Shown: positions 1 through 6,715, counted from the stretch's first letter. The stretch is DNA of 9,513 nucleotides from an uncultured Collinsella sp. (GCA_902479205.1 CABSNX010000069.1:1-9513), one strand, 5' to 3'. Translations and numbers: made by a program. Notes: generated by a model not told the origin, from the sequence alone.

Positions 1-38
1 GCTATTCGTCGGCAGCGTCAGATGTGTATAAGAGACAG
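1..38 (+). other. Nextera read-1 adapter (sequencing artefact)
   Basis: Positions 6-38 match the Illumina Nextera read-1 adapter, ending in the 19-base Tn5 mosaic end AGATGTGTATAAGAGACAG at 20-38. The five bases before it (1-5) are consistent with the tail of an i5 index. This is library sequence, not genome. Open reading frames that run into it acquire false C-terminal residues. Confidence 0.97.
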
Positions 39-314
<276 letters not shown>

Positions 315-458
315 GCGGATCCTTTCTTGCATTGAGTGCATTACGTCGATGTAACCGTACTATTGTAGCCGCGAAATCTCGCTCTAGGGCGCCTATCAGG
401 ACAAATACATCAGTCAGAACGTGAACGGCTAGTTATCGAAAGTATTCTGCAGCAGACT

Positions 459-755
459 GTCTCAATCTGTAACAGCAGGCGACTCAAAACGGACCCAGAT
501 GTTACAGATTGAGACAAACGAACTTGTCCGCCGGCACAATCTCAATCTGTAACACCTGACCGCCCAAATTGGGTCTAGCTGTTACAAATCGAGATAAACG
601 GAAAGGCAGGCAGCCAATGTCTCGTTCTGTAACATCTAGCCGCGCAAATCGACTCTTACTGTTACAGATTGAGACAAATAGGCAGGCGGGAAAATAACAT
701 CTCAATCTGTAACAGCTGGCGACCAAAAACGGACCCAGATGTTACAGATTGAGAT
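459..755. repeat. Array of four 57-bp palindromic units, 80-bp period
   Basis: Four inverted repeats start at 459, 539, 619 and 699, exactly 80 bp apart. Each has a 16-bp left arm of consensus RTCTCAATCTGTAACA, a 25-base interior, and a 16-bp right arm TGTTACAGATTGAGAY. Arms lie at 459-474/500-515, 539-554/580-595, 619-634/660-675 and 699-714/740-755. The linkers (516-538, 596-618, 676-698) are all 23 bases and begin AAAC or AAAT. Units 1 and 4 are perfect in the arms; units 2 and 3 each have two non-Watson-Crick positions. The outer pair is G-C in units 1 and 3 and A-T in units 2 and 4, so it covaries. Interiors of units 1 and 4 agree at 22 of 25 bases; units 2 and 3 at about 16 of 25. In unit 4 the stem continues as CTGG/CCAG (716-719/735-738) after one mismatch. 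It lies upstream of both flanking genes. The architecture resembles a cluster of REP doublets (REPINs), but no family assignment is certain. Confidence 0.95.
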
Positions 756-802
756 TGTTTTGGAGCAAGCGCGGCGCCGATGGTCTATTCCACATTTAGC
801 TC

Positions 803-830
803 TTGCATAACTGTGCATAGTGTATATATA
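803..830 (+). promoter_or_regulatory. Probable sigma-70-type promoter of the GntR-ABC operon
   Basis: A -35-like TTGCAT (803-808) and a -10-like TATATA (825-830) are separated by 16 bp. They lie about 50 bp upstream of the GTG start at 881, in a locally A+T-rich stretch that contrasts with the surrounding sequence. The -10 sits on the left arm of the dyad at 820-853, which would suit repression by the first gene product. This is predicted from sequence only. Confidence 0.5.
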
Positions 831-853
831 CTGTGCTTACCGGTTATATACAC
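820..853. promoter_or_regulatory. Candidate GntR operator dyad
   Basis: GTGTATATA (820-828) and TATATACAC (845-853) form a perfect 9-bp inverted repeat with a 16-bp spacer, just before the ribosome binding site of the GntR gene. A smaller palindrome GTATATATAC (822-831) lies inside it. GntR-family dimers typically bind GT...AC dyads near their own promoters, so autoregulation is the natural inference. The A+T-rich core could simply reflect the promoter. Confidence 0.5.
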
Positions 854-880
854 GTGTAGCCCAACAGCTAAGGAGCCGCT

Positions 881-1261
881 GTGGACATCATCCTATCCAA
901 TTCGAGCGATAAGCCCATCTACGAACAGATATCCTCGCAGGTCAAAGCTCAAATCCTTTCGGGCACGCTCACTGCGGGAGCCAAACTCCCCAGCATCCGT
1001 GCGCTCGCGAGCGATCTTGGCGTGAGCGTCATCACCACCAAGCGCGCCTACGCCGACCTAGAGCAACTCGGGTTTATCTGCACCGTGCAGGGCAAGGGCT
1101 GCTTTGTCGCCGAGGGCAACCAGGAACTCTTGCGCGAAAACCAGCTCTGCCATATCGAAGAGCTACTTGCGAAAGCGGCGAGCCAAGCCGAAACCCTGGG
1201 CGTCACGCGCGACAAACTGCACGAGATGCTCGACCTGGTAGCCCCCGAAACCATGCAGTAG
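881..1261 (+). CDS. GntR-family (YtrA subfamily) transcriptional regulator
   Basis: A 126-residue cytoplasmic DNA-binding protein. Residues 10-78 form the GntR winged helix-turn-helix, including DKPIYEQI, LPSIRALASDLGVS and TTKRAYADLEQLGF, with a wing ending GKGCFV. Only about 48 mostly helical residues follow, enough for dimerisation but not for the ligand-binding domains of the FadR or HutC subfamilies. That short tail is the hallmark of the YtrA subfamily, which usually represses a linked ABC transporter. The start is the GTG at 881, with AGGAG at 871-875 five bases upstream. The ABC ATPase begins 23 bp after the stop, so the two are almost certainly co-transcribed. A dyad at 820-853 overlaps the predicted promoter and is the likely operator. 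The inducing signal cannot be read from the sequence; in Bacillus, YtrA-type operons respond to cell-wall-active antibiotics. Confidence 0.9.
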   Translation: MDIILSNSSDKPIYEQISSQVKAQILSGTLTAGAKLPSIRALASDLGVSVITTKRAYADLEQLGFICTVQGKGCFVAEGNQELLRENQLCHIEELLAKAASQAETLGVTRDKLHEMLDLVAPETMQ

Positions 1262-1284
1262 CCATCTGAAAGAAAGGCTATACC

Positions 1285-2166
1285 ATGCAAAACCTTTTAG
1301 AACTCAAAGGCATCTCACGCCGTGTGAGCGACCGCTTTTCACTACGCGACGTCACGCTCGCTGTGGAGCCCGGCCAGATCGTTGGCTTTGTAGGCGCAAA
1401 CGGCGCCGGCAAGACAACGACCATTCGCGCCGCGCTCGGGCTTATAAAGCTCGATGCCGGCGAGGTGCACCTGTTTGGGCAGCGCTGTGGCGCCGACGCG
1501 CCCGATGAATCGCAACGCCATCTACGCTCCCGCGTCGGTCTTGTCCTGGACACGTGCCCCTTCCCCTCCACGCTCAGGGTGGGCCAGATCGAGTCGCTCG
1601 TAGGCCCGACGTACCCCACATGGGACCGCGAAACGTTCGCCGGATTCATCAACCGATTTGGCCTCGATCCCAAGACAAAGGTCAAGGACCTCTCCCGCGG
1701 CATGGGCATGAAACTGCAGCTTGCCTGTGCACTCAGCCACAATGCCAAGCTGCTCGTTTTGGACGAAGCCACCGCGGGCCTCGATCCCATGGCACGCGAG
1801 GAGCTGCTCGATGAGTTGCTTGCCTTTGTCGCCGACGGCCAGCACAGCGTGCTGCTCTCGAGCCACATTACGTCCGACCTCGATCGTGCCGCCGACCGCA
1901 TCATCTGCATCGATAACGGTTCGATTGTGTTTGATCTGCCGCGCGAGGACATTACCGACCGCGCCGGCATCGCCCACTGCACCCAAGCACAGGCCGCCGA
2001 GCTTATGGCTTGCGTCGAAGGTGCCCGTGCCGCCCACCACGCCTATAGCGTGGACGTGCTCGTGCCCAACCGTCGCGAAACGCTCGAGGCCTTCCCCGAG
2101 ATTCCCTGCGATCGGGCAACCATTGACGACTATCTGCGCCTCATGCTGAAAGGGGCTTCGAAATGA
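1285..2166 (+). CDS. ABC transporter ATP-binding protein
   Basis: A 293-residue nucleotide-binding subunit that would power the permease encoded next to it, at the inner face of the membrane. Visible motifs are Walker A GANGAGKTT (37-45), an ABC signature LSRGM (136-140), Walker B LLVLDE (156-161), a D-loop AGLD (164-167) and the switch histidine in LLSSHI (His194). The signature departs from LSGGQ, and the Q-loop position reads VGLVLD, with Asp89 where Gln is usual. Both departures are typical of ABC-2 exporter ATPases of the YtrB type, so activity is still expected. Residues after about 225 form an accessory C-terminal region without a recognised motif. The ATG at 1285 follows AGAAAGG (1271-1277) at 7 bases. 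The stop overlaps the permease start in ATGA (2163-2166), implying translational coupling. The substrate is unknown; export or a stress role is inferred from the subfamily. Confidence 0.93.
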   Translation: MQNLLELKGISRRVSDRFSLRDVTLAVEPGQIVGFVGANGAGKTTTIRAALGLIKLDAGEVHLFGQRCGADAPDESQRHLRSRVGLVLDTCPFPSTLRVGQIESLVGPTYPTWDRETFAGFINRFGLDPKTKVKDLSRGMGMKLQLACALSHNAKLLVLDEATAGLDPMAREELLDELLAFVADGQHSVLLSSHITSDLDRAADRIICIDNGSIVFDLPREDITDRAGIAHCTQAQAAELMACVEGARAAHHAYSVDVLVPNRRETLEAFPEIPCDRATIDDYLRLMLKGASK

Positions 2167-2861
2167 AACGCGCCTTTATGTCCGAGCTCGCTATCGTTCG
2201 CACGCTCGTCCCGAGCATCGCGGGCGTCGGCCTGTTCATATTCGTCGTGCTGACCCTTGCCAACGCATCGGACGGCGATTCCGGCATGAGCGCTGGCGCC
2301 TGCGCGGTCAGTGCCATGTCACCCATCATGGTCATGAGCTCGCTGGCCGGCTTCGACAATCAAAACGATTGGGAGCGCTATCGCGCAACGCTGTCTCTCT
2401 CGCGTAAAGACATCATCTGCGCACGCTACCTGAGCATCATTGTCTTCTCGGCTGTCACGGCGTGCGCCGCCGCGCTTCTGAGCATCGTCTCCTTCCCGCT
2501 CTTCAACAGCGCGGGTATCCCGTTGACGGGACAGATTGTCTTTGAGATTGCAATAGCCTCAGCAGCATCAATGCTCATCTCCCTCATGATGGTGTTTTTG
2601 GCGCAGCCGCTGTTCTTTCGCTTTGGACACATGGAAGCGCTGCGCCTATCCGTTGGTCTGTTTGCCATGCTCGGATGCCTTGCCATGGCCACGCTGAGCT
2701 CCTCCAACCCCATCAGCAACTGGCTCATGTCGATTGCCGGAGCGAATCCCGATCCCGCCGTTCTGGGCTGTCTGTGTGCAGGCATCGCCGCACTTACCCT
2801 CGCGCTATGTGCAATCAGCTGCGCAGTCAGCACCAAGGTCTATCGGGCACGCGACCTGTAA
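2163..2861 (+). CDS. ABC-2 type transporter permease
   Basis: A 232-residue integral membrane protein and the expected membrane partner of the ATPase at 1285-2166. Hydrophobic segments can be placed at about residues 13-34, 42-62, 87-110, 124-148, 160-180 and 197-222, six in all. Between the second and third lies WERYRATLSLSRKDIICARYL (70-90), a signature of the ABC2_membrane_5-like permeases in which a cytoplasmic loop precedes the third helix. Its ATG shares four bases (ATGA) with the end of the ATPase gene, so no separate ribosome binding site is needed. The protein ends in a basic tail (KVYRARDL). The substrate is unknown. No T-rich terminator hairpin follows; the nearest short stem (2866-2870/2881-2885) has no U-tract. 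Confidence 0.85.
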   Translation: MKRAFMSELAIVRTLVPSIAGVGLFIFVVLTLANASDGDSGMSAGACAVSAMSPIMVMSSLAGFDNQNDWERYRATLSLSRKDIICARYLSIIVFSAVTACAAALLSIVSFPLFNSAGIPLTGQIVFEIAIASAASMLISLMMVFLAQPLFFRFGHMEALRLSVGLFAMLGCLAMATLSSSNPISNWLMSIAGANPDPAVLGCLCAGIAALTLALCAISCAVSTKVYRARDL

Positions 2862-3132
2862 TCGACAGCCAAAGGGCTTGGGCTGCACGCCACCTCATTT
2901 ACTAGATAAGACGAAGCAACAACAACGCCGCCGCCCTTCGAAGCATGCCGTTTAGATCTTGGAAACCAAAGAGAAGTCGACAGCATATCGACAATTCGAG
3001 CCTTCACCAAATGGCTCCCCGGAACATAACCCCCGTCTCGCCGCGGCCATATCAAACCTTCATGGTGGGGCGGTATCCTCATGTCCATAAAACTCGCAGG
3101 ATAAACCCATTATCCAAGGAGGCACCGCACCC
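2862..3132. other. Intergenic region with no identified element
   Basis: This 271-bp gap separates the ABC permease from the EamA transporter. It holds the strong Shine-Dalgarno AAGGAGG (3116-3122) of the downstream gene. I see no convincing terminator, promoter, riboswitch or small gene. The short reading frames crossing it lack ribosome binding sites. Confidence 0.5.
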
Positions 3133-4008
3133 GTGTCGTGGGTTGTCGCAGCATTTGCGTCAGCATTCTTTGCCGGCATCACATCCATCTTGGCCAAATG
3201 CGGCATCAAGCAGACCGACTCCGATGTCGCGACGGCCATTCGCACCTGCGTGGTGCTCGTTTTCGCCTGGGCAATGGCGGGCATTTCTGGATCCATTGGA
3301 ACCATTGGCAGCATCGAACCCAGATCCTGGCTCTTTCTCGTCCTCTCGGGACTCGCTACCGGTGCTTCGTGGATCTGTTACTTTAAGGCGTTGAGCATCG
3401 GAAATGTCAATAAGGTCGTACCGGTCGACAAGATGAGCACCGTGCTCGCCGCGCTGGTCGCCATCGCGCTTTTTGACGAGACGAGCAACCTTGCGGTTAA
3501 GCTCGTGGGAACCGCTGCCATCACCCTCGGCACGTTTTTAATGATCGAGAAGAAGCAGTCCGCCGAACCCGAGCAGCAGCAAGACCGAACCTGGCTCGCT
3601 TACGCCCTCGGCGCCGCCGTGTTCGCGGCACTCACCTCCGTCCTCGCCAAGATCGGCATCGAAGGCGTCGAGTCAAACCTGGCCACGGCAATCCGCACCT
3701 GCGTGGTACTGGTTATGGCATGGGCAATCGTGGCAGCCAAGGGAAAACTGGAGCAGGTCACGCACGTTGACCGGCGCGAACTCACATTTCTCGCAACATC
3801 GGGCATCGCGACTGGAGCATCGTGGCTGCTCTATTACTATGCCATCGCTGCAGGCCAGGTGAGTGTCGTGGTGCAGATCGACAAACTATCGATTGTCGTA
3901 TCGGTGCTATTTGCGTGCCTGGCATTCAACGAAAAACTCTCCCGCCGCAGCGCCATCGGTCTTGCCCTCATCGTACTGGGCACCGCCGCGCTTGCAATTT
4001 GGAAGTAG
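3133..4008 (+). CDS. EamA/DMT-family transporter, duplicated halves
   Basis: A 291-residue inner-membrane protein of the drug/metabolite transporter superfamily, with two EamA repeats of about five helices each (residues 2-140 and 153-291) joined by a charged linker (141-152, KQSAEPEQQQDR). The halves align without gaps at roughly 40% identity by hand. Shared blocks include TSxLAKxGI, ATAIRTCVVLVxAWA, SGxATGASW and the end of each repeat (LGT). Family members export or import small metabolites such as amino acids or sugars; nothing here fixes the substrate. The start is GTG at 3133, with a strong AAGGAGG at 3116-3122, ten bases away. The gene is 271 bp downstream of the ABC operon and probably has its own promoter. 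It converges with the ClC gene, whose stop lies 94 bp away; no clear terminator lies between them. Confidence 0.92.
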   Translation: MSWVVAAFASAFFAGITSILAKCGIKQTDSDVATAIRTCVVLVFAWAMAGISGSIGTIGSIEPRSWLFLVLSGLATGASWICYFKALSIGNVNKVVPVDKMSTVLAALVAIALFDETSNLAVKLVGTAAITLGTFLMIEKKQSAEPEQQQDRTWLAYALGAAVFAALTSVLAKIGIEGVESNLATAIRTCVVLVMAWAIVAAKGKLEQVTHVDRRELTFLATSGIATGASWLLYYYAIAAGQVSVVVQIDKLSIVVSVLFACLAFNEKLSRRSAIGLALIVLGTAALAIWK

Positions 4009-4102
4009 CGCCGATACCGAACGAAATCCAGTCCACCCGCAAATCCGTGACACAGCGCCCGCACCGGACTTGAGATGTTTGTACTGACTGCGCGCTACCG
4101 TG

Positions 4103-5407
4103 CTACTTGCGCAGCGGCTTGGGCAGCGGGATGCCGGCGGCGATGACGGCCGCGATAATCATGCAGACGATACCCTTGAGTGGGAAACACATAAGCAGCA
4201 GGCCCACAACCATGACAGGCTGGCGCATGACGGCGCCCATCGTCGATGCCGTGCAGACGGCGACGCAAAAGACCGGATCTGCGCCGGTGAGGATGGCAAG
4301 GCCATAGCCCAGGCTTACGCCCGAGAAGATAACGGGGAAGAAGTGGCCGCCGCGCCAACCAAGGTTGATGAGGGCGGGCGTCAGCATGGCCTTAACAAGA
4401 CCGGTCGCGATAAGCACGCCGGCGGGAATGGTGAGGTAGGTCTCCATAAGTACATCGGCCTGGGTCTCGCCGGCAAACATGGTGTAGGGCAAGACCGTGC
4501 CGCAGATGGCGAGCGCCAGACCAGCCAGCATGGCCTTGACGACAGGACGCTCCCCTATTGCATGGGACAGCGCCTCGCTCGCGTGCTCCGAGACAAAGTA
4601 CAGCCAGCCGCAAACGGTGCCAACCAACGCCAGCGGGATGAGCCAGGCAAGCTCCAGGTTGCCCACCTCGGCGGCCTCGAACCTGGGCATGCCCATGCCG
4701 CCGCCCACAAGTTGGCCAAGCAGCAGGTAGGTGCCCAGACCGCCAGCGATCGCGATACCGTAGACCACAGTCTTCTGTGCCTTGGGCAGCTTGATGGTGA
4801 TCTCGCCGGACGCGGGCCCATCGTCGGCGTCTTCGCCCTGGCCGTCGGCGCTACCGGCGAGCGGCGCCACAAAGCCAAAGACGGGCGCGGTAAAGAGCGC
4901 CGTCAGCGCGGCCTGGGTGCCCAGCAGCGTGAGCTCCCTAAACTCGGCGCCAAAGCGGCGCATGCGGTCGCCGACCCAGCTGCACAGACCCGCGATAACG
5001 CCGGTCAGGCCGGCCTCCGGTCCAATACTTCCGCCAAACAGCAGCGGCAGCAATGCCGCGAGCGAAAGCCTGCCCAGATTGTCATACGGGTAGCGCCCAT
5101 CTTGCTTAACCTTAGCCATCACCTGGTTGAGGTCGTCGGTCTTGGTGCCCGTAAGCTTTTCGTACAGACCGATCAGCAGGCCGCCCAGCAGGCAGACAAA
5201 AAACGGATACGGCAGAAAACCGAACGGGCCGCTGGCGAGTTCGGGCGACGCCGCGCCCAGCATGTGGGGGATCTCGGTCCACAGATAGTCGATACCGTGC
5301 TCCATCGCAAAAAAGAACAGCCAGACCGCGGCACCTGCGAACGCACCGGTCACGGCAACGCTAACTAAAAACAGCGCGCGGTTTGTGGGTTTGGCAAGGT
5401 TGTCCAT
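4103..5407 (-). CDS. ClC-family chloride channel / H+-Cl- antiporter-like protein
   Basis: A 434-residue polytopic membrane protein of the ClC superfamily (voltage_CLC fold). Recognisable pieces are GGSIGPEAGLTG (125-136), which corresponds to the GREGP region with Glu131 as candidate gating glutamate; the segment ALTALFTAPVFGFVAPL (167-183); and GGHFFPVIFSG (353-363), corresponding to the GIFAP anion-binding loop. The motifs are the divergent type seen in short bacterial ClC proteins, and the length fits them. No CBS domains follow. An unusually acidic hydrophilic insert, SADGQGEDADDGPASGE (186-202), interrupts the membrane part. The ATG at 5407 follows GGGAGGA closely. A -10-like TACAAT (complement of 5447-5452) lies about 40 bp upstream with only a weak -35. 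It is 125 bp downstream of the LOG gene on the same strand. The transported anion (chloride or fluoride) and the channel versus antiporter mode cannot be settled here. Confidence 0.88.
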   Translation of the reverse strand: MDNLAKPTNRALFLVSVAVTGAFAGAAVWLFFFAMEHGIDYLWTEIPHMLGAASPELASGPFGFLPYPFFVCLLGGLLIGLYEKLTGTKTDDLNQVMAKVKQDGRYPYDNLGRLSLAALLPLLFGGSIGPEAGLTGVIAGLCSWVGDRMRRFGAEFRELTLLGTQAALTALFTAPVFGFVAPLAGSADGQGEDADDGPASGEITIKLPKAQKTVVYGIAIAGGLGTYLLLGQLVGGGMGMPRFEAAEVGNLELAWLIPLALVGTVCGWLYFVSEHASEALSHAIGERPVVKAMLAGLALAICGTVLPYTMFAGETQADVLMETYLTIPAGVLIATGLVKAMLTPALINLGWRGGHFFPVIFSGVSLGYGLAILTGADPVFCVAVCTASTMGAVMRQPVMVVGLLLMCFPLKGIVCMIIAAVIAAGIPLPKPLRK

Positions 5408-5532
5408 CGGGTCCTCCCGCGGTCAAAGTCGACATAATTACGTTTTATTGTAGAGCGAGCGTTGCCCAGACAAGCCAACCATCTGCGCCACAAACGGCAC
5501 CATTGGGAGTCATAGTGGGGCAGGCTCAAGAC

Positions 5533-6066
5533 TTATCCGTTGATAATCGAGACAATCTCGCGCAAACCGTCGGCAAAGTAGATGCCTTGCTGGCGCCTCG
5601 GGCTCGAAAGCCCCTTATCAATCATGTGCCCGAGCAGCGCCTTGAGGTCGTTGTAGTAACCGTCCAGGTTATACAGGATGCACGGAGCACTCAGGTGCCC
5701 CAACGACACCGCGGACATGACCTCGGCAATCTCCTCGAGCGTGCCCGTGCCGCCCGGAAATGCGATGAACGCATCACCGAGCTCGATCATCTTGTCCTTA
5801 CGCTCGGCCATATCGCTCGTCACGATGAGGTCATCGATGCCGTCGTGCTGAAACTCGGCCTCTATAAAAAAGCTCGGCTCAACACCCGTCACGTGTCCAC
5901 CTGCCTCGAGTACGCTATCGGCGAGCGCGCCCATCAGGCCCGATTTGGACCCGCCGTATACCAGCGCGTGCCCGTTGGAGCCAATCCAGTTGCCCAGCTC
6001 TTGCACCGCAGGCAGAAATGCCGGATCATTGCCGACACTGGCACCCAGATACACGGTGATATTCAT
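5533..6066 (-). CDS. LOG-family (TIGR00730-like) Rossmann-fold protein
   Basis: A 177-residue cytoplasmic protein of the lysine decarboxylase-like/LOG family. Characterised members are nucleoside 5'-monophosphate phosphoribohydrolases that release a free base, including cytokinins in plants and some bacteria. It has the nucleotide-binding loop VYGGSKSGLMG (36-46), the MAERKDKM segment (86-93) with the conserved Arg-Lys pair, and the signature PGGTGTLEE (104-112) with the catalytic glutamates. The usual GGG of the first loop reads GGS here, a tolerated variant. The length is normal. The ATG at 6066 follows a G-rich site (GAGGGGG) about 8 bases upstream. It begins 36 bp after the K+ channel stop, so the pair is probably one operon. 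The older label 'lysine decarboxylase' would be wrong. The physiological substrate is unknown. Confidence 0.92.
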   Translation of the reverse strand: MNITVYLGASVGNDPAFLPAVQELGNWIGSNGHALVYGGSKSGLMGALADSVLEAGGHVTGVEPSFFIEAEFQHDGIDDLIVTSDMAERKDKMIELGDAFIAFPGGTGTLEEIAEVMSAVSLGHLSAPCILYNLDGYYNDLKALLGHMIDKGLSSPRRQQGIYFADGLREIVSIING

Positions 6067-6102
6067 ATTCAGTCCCCCTCATCGTGACGCGTGGCGCCCG
6101 TT

Positions 6103-6528
6103 CTAGCGCTGGCGTCGACGATACTCGCGCACGCGACGCGAAAGATCGGCAAGCTCGTCACGATCGAGCTCTTCCAAATGCTCCAGATCATCCATAAAAC
6201 GCGCCATGGTGTCCTTTTGACGCATCTTGATGAGCGTATTGCAGTAGTTCACCGCCACGCCCGTGAGCATGGCGATGTAGAAAATGCTGATAACGCTCAA
6301 GACGACGGTAATAGCGCGGGCAATCGGCGTTTCGGCCGGAATGTCGCCAAAGCCGATGGTCGAGACCGTCTCAAAGCTAAACCACAGACCATCACCAAAC
6401 GTGAGGGTCGTGGGCTCGGACAACCAGACGGCCGTCGAGCACAGCAGGTAAAAGATAAGAAACAGGCCCGTGATGCGTGCAAAGCCAGCCTGTCGCAGTA
6501 CGTCAGCAAGCGTCCTGAGCTTTTTCAT
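6103..6528 (-). CDS. Two-TM potassium channel-like protein (Ion_trans_2)
   Basis: A 141-residue membrane protein with the minimal pore architecture: TM1 at about 17-37, a pore helix and filter at 47-62, and TM2 at about 68-95. The filter reads TVSTIGFGD (54-62), a TIGFGD version of the K+ channel signature TVGYGD, so K+ conduction is the best inference. There is no RCK/TrkA or cyclic-nucleotide domain. Instead a roughly 45-residue charged tail (97-141), ending REYRRRQR, could form a helix or coiled coil. The ATG at 6528 is preceded by GGAAAGGG about 5 bases upstream. It is the first gene of the leftward set and lies 36 bp before the LOG gene. It is divergent from the sensor kinase, with a large palindrome in the shared upstream region. 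Family-typical channels are tetramers. Confidence 0.9.
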   Translation of the reverse strand: MKKLRTLADVLRQAGFARITGLFLIFYLLCSTAVWLSEPTTLTFGDGLWFSFETVSTIGFGDIPAETPIARAITVVLSVISIFYIAMLTGVAVNYCNTLIKMRQKDTMARFMDDLEHLEELDRDELADLSRRVREYRRRQR

Positions 6529-6580
6529 CGCGACCCTTTCCGCGGACGACCAATCACGTTCGCTCGGTATTGTCCCACAA

Positions 6581-6638
6581 CCGACAGTTAGGGACGTTCC
6601 TTTTGTGCCGGCAGAAAGGGACTGTCCCCAACTGCCGG
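6581..6638. repeat. 58-bp near-perfect palindrome between divergent genes
   Basis: The arms 6581-6609 and 6610-6638 are contiguous, with no spacer. Read as plus-strand RNA, 23 of 29 positions are Watson-Crick pairs, two are G-U and four are mismatches. The centre is TGCCGGCA, and the distal arm contains the small palindrome GGGACTGTCCC (6618-6628). No T-run follows on either strand, so it is not a standard intrinsic terminator. I associate GGGAC...GTCCC intergenic palindromes of this kind with Collinsella genomes, which suggests a dispersed repeat, but I cannot confirm this here. Confidence 0.85.
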
Positions 6639-6715
6639 GCGGAACCGTTTAGCGGTGCTGCTGCCGGCTGGGCAGGCTGAGCTGGTATTCTTATGCGGTA
6701 ATGTCTCGATTCGTT

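Noticed and set aside
441..458. 18-bp imperfect palindrome around CTGCAG just before the array
   Set aside because: Seven of nine arm positions match, which is within chance for a window this size, and it does not belong to the 80-bp pattern.
502..726. 74-residue minus-strand reading frame across the palindrome array
   Set aside because: It consists of translated repeat sequence, has no ribosome binding site, and the 80-bp period is not a multiple of three, so the repeat does not encode a repeated peptide.
459..755. CRISPR-like array (regular short repeats with similar-length spacers)
   Set aside because: Repeats alternate in orientation, the 25-base interiors are related to one another and not unique, and there are no cas genes in the window.
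2866..2885. Possible terminator stem CAGCC/GGCTG after the ABC permease
   Set aside because: Five base pairs only, and no T-tract follows.
3030..3075. Possible leader hairpin or riboswitch upstream of the EamA gene
   Set aside because: Only short interrupted pairing (about six pairs, one a wobble) and no match to a riboswitch core I recognise.
4088..4114. CTGCGC/GCGCAG inverted repeat between the convergent EamA and ClC genes
   Set aside because: Only 6 bp with a 15-base loop, overlapping the ClC stop and without a T-run on either strand; not supportable as a bidirectional terminator.
4100..5368. 422-residue plus-strand open frame
   Set aside because: It is antisense to the ClC gene. Its composition is rich in Gln, Arg, Ala, Asp and His with no domain, as expected for the shadow of a G+C-rich gene.
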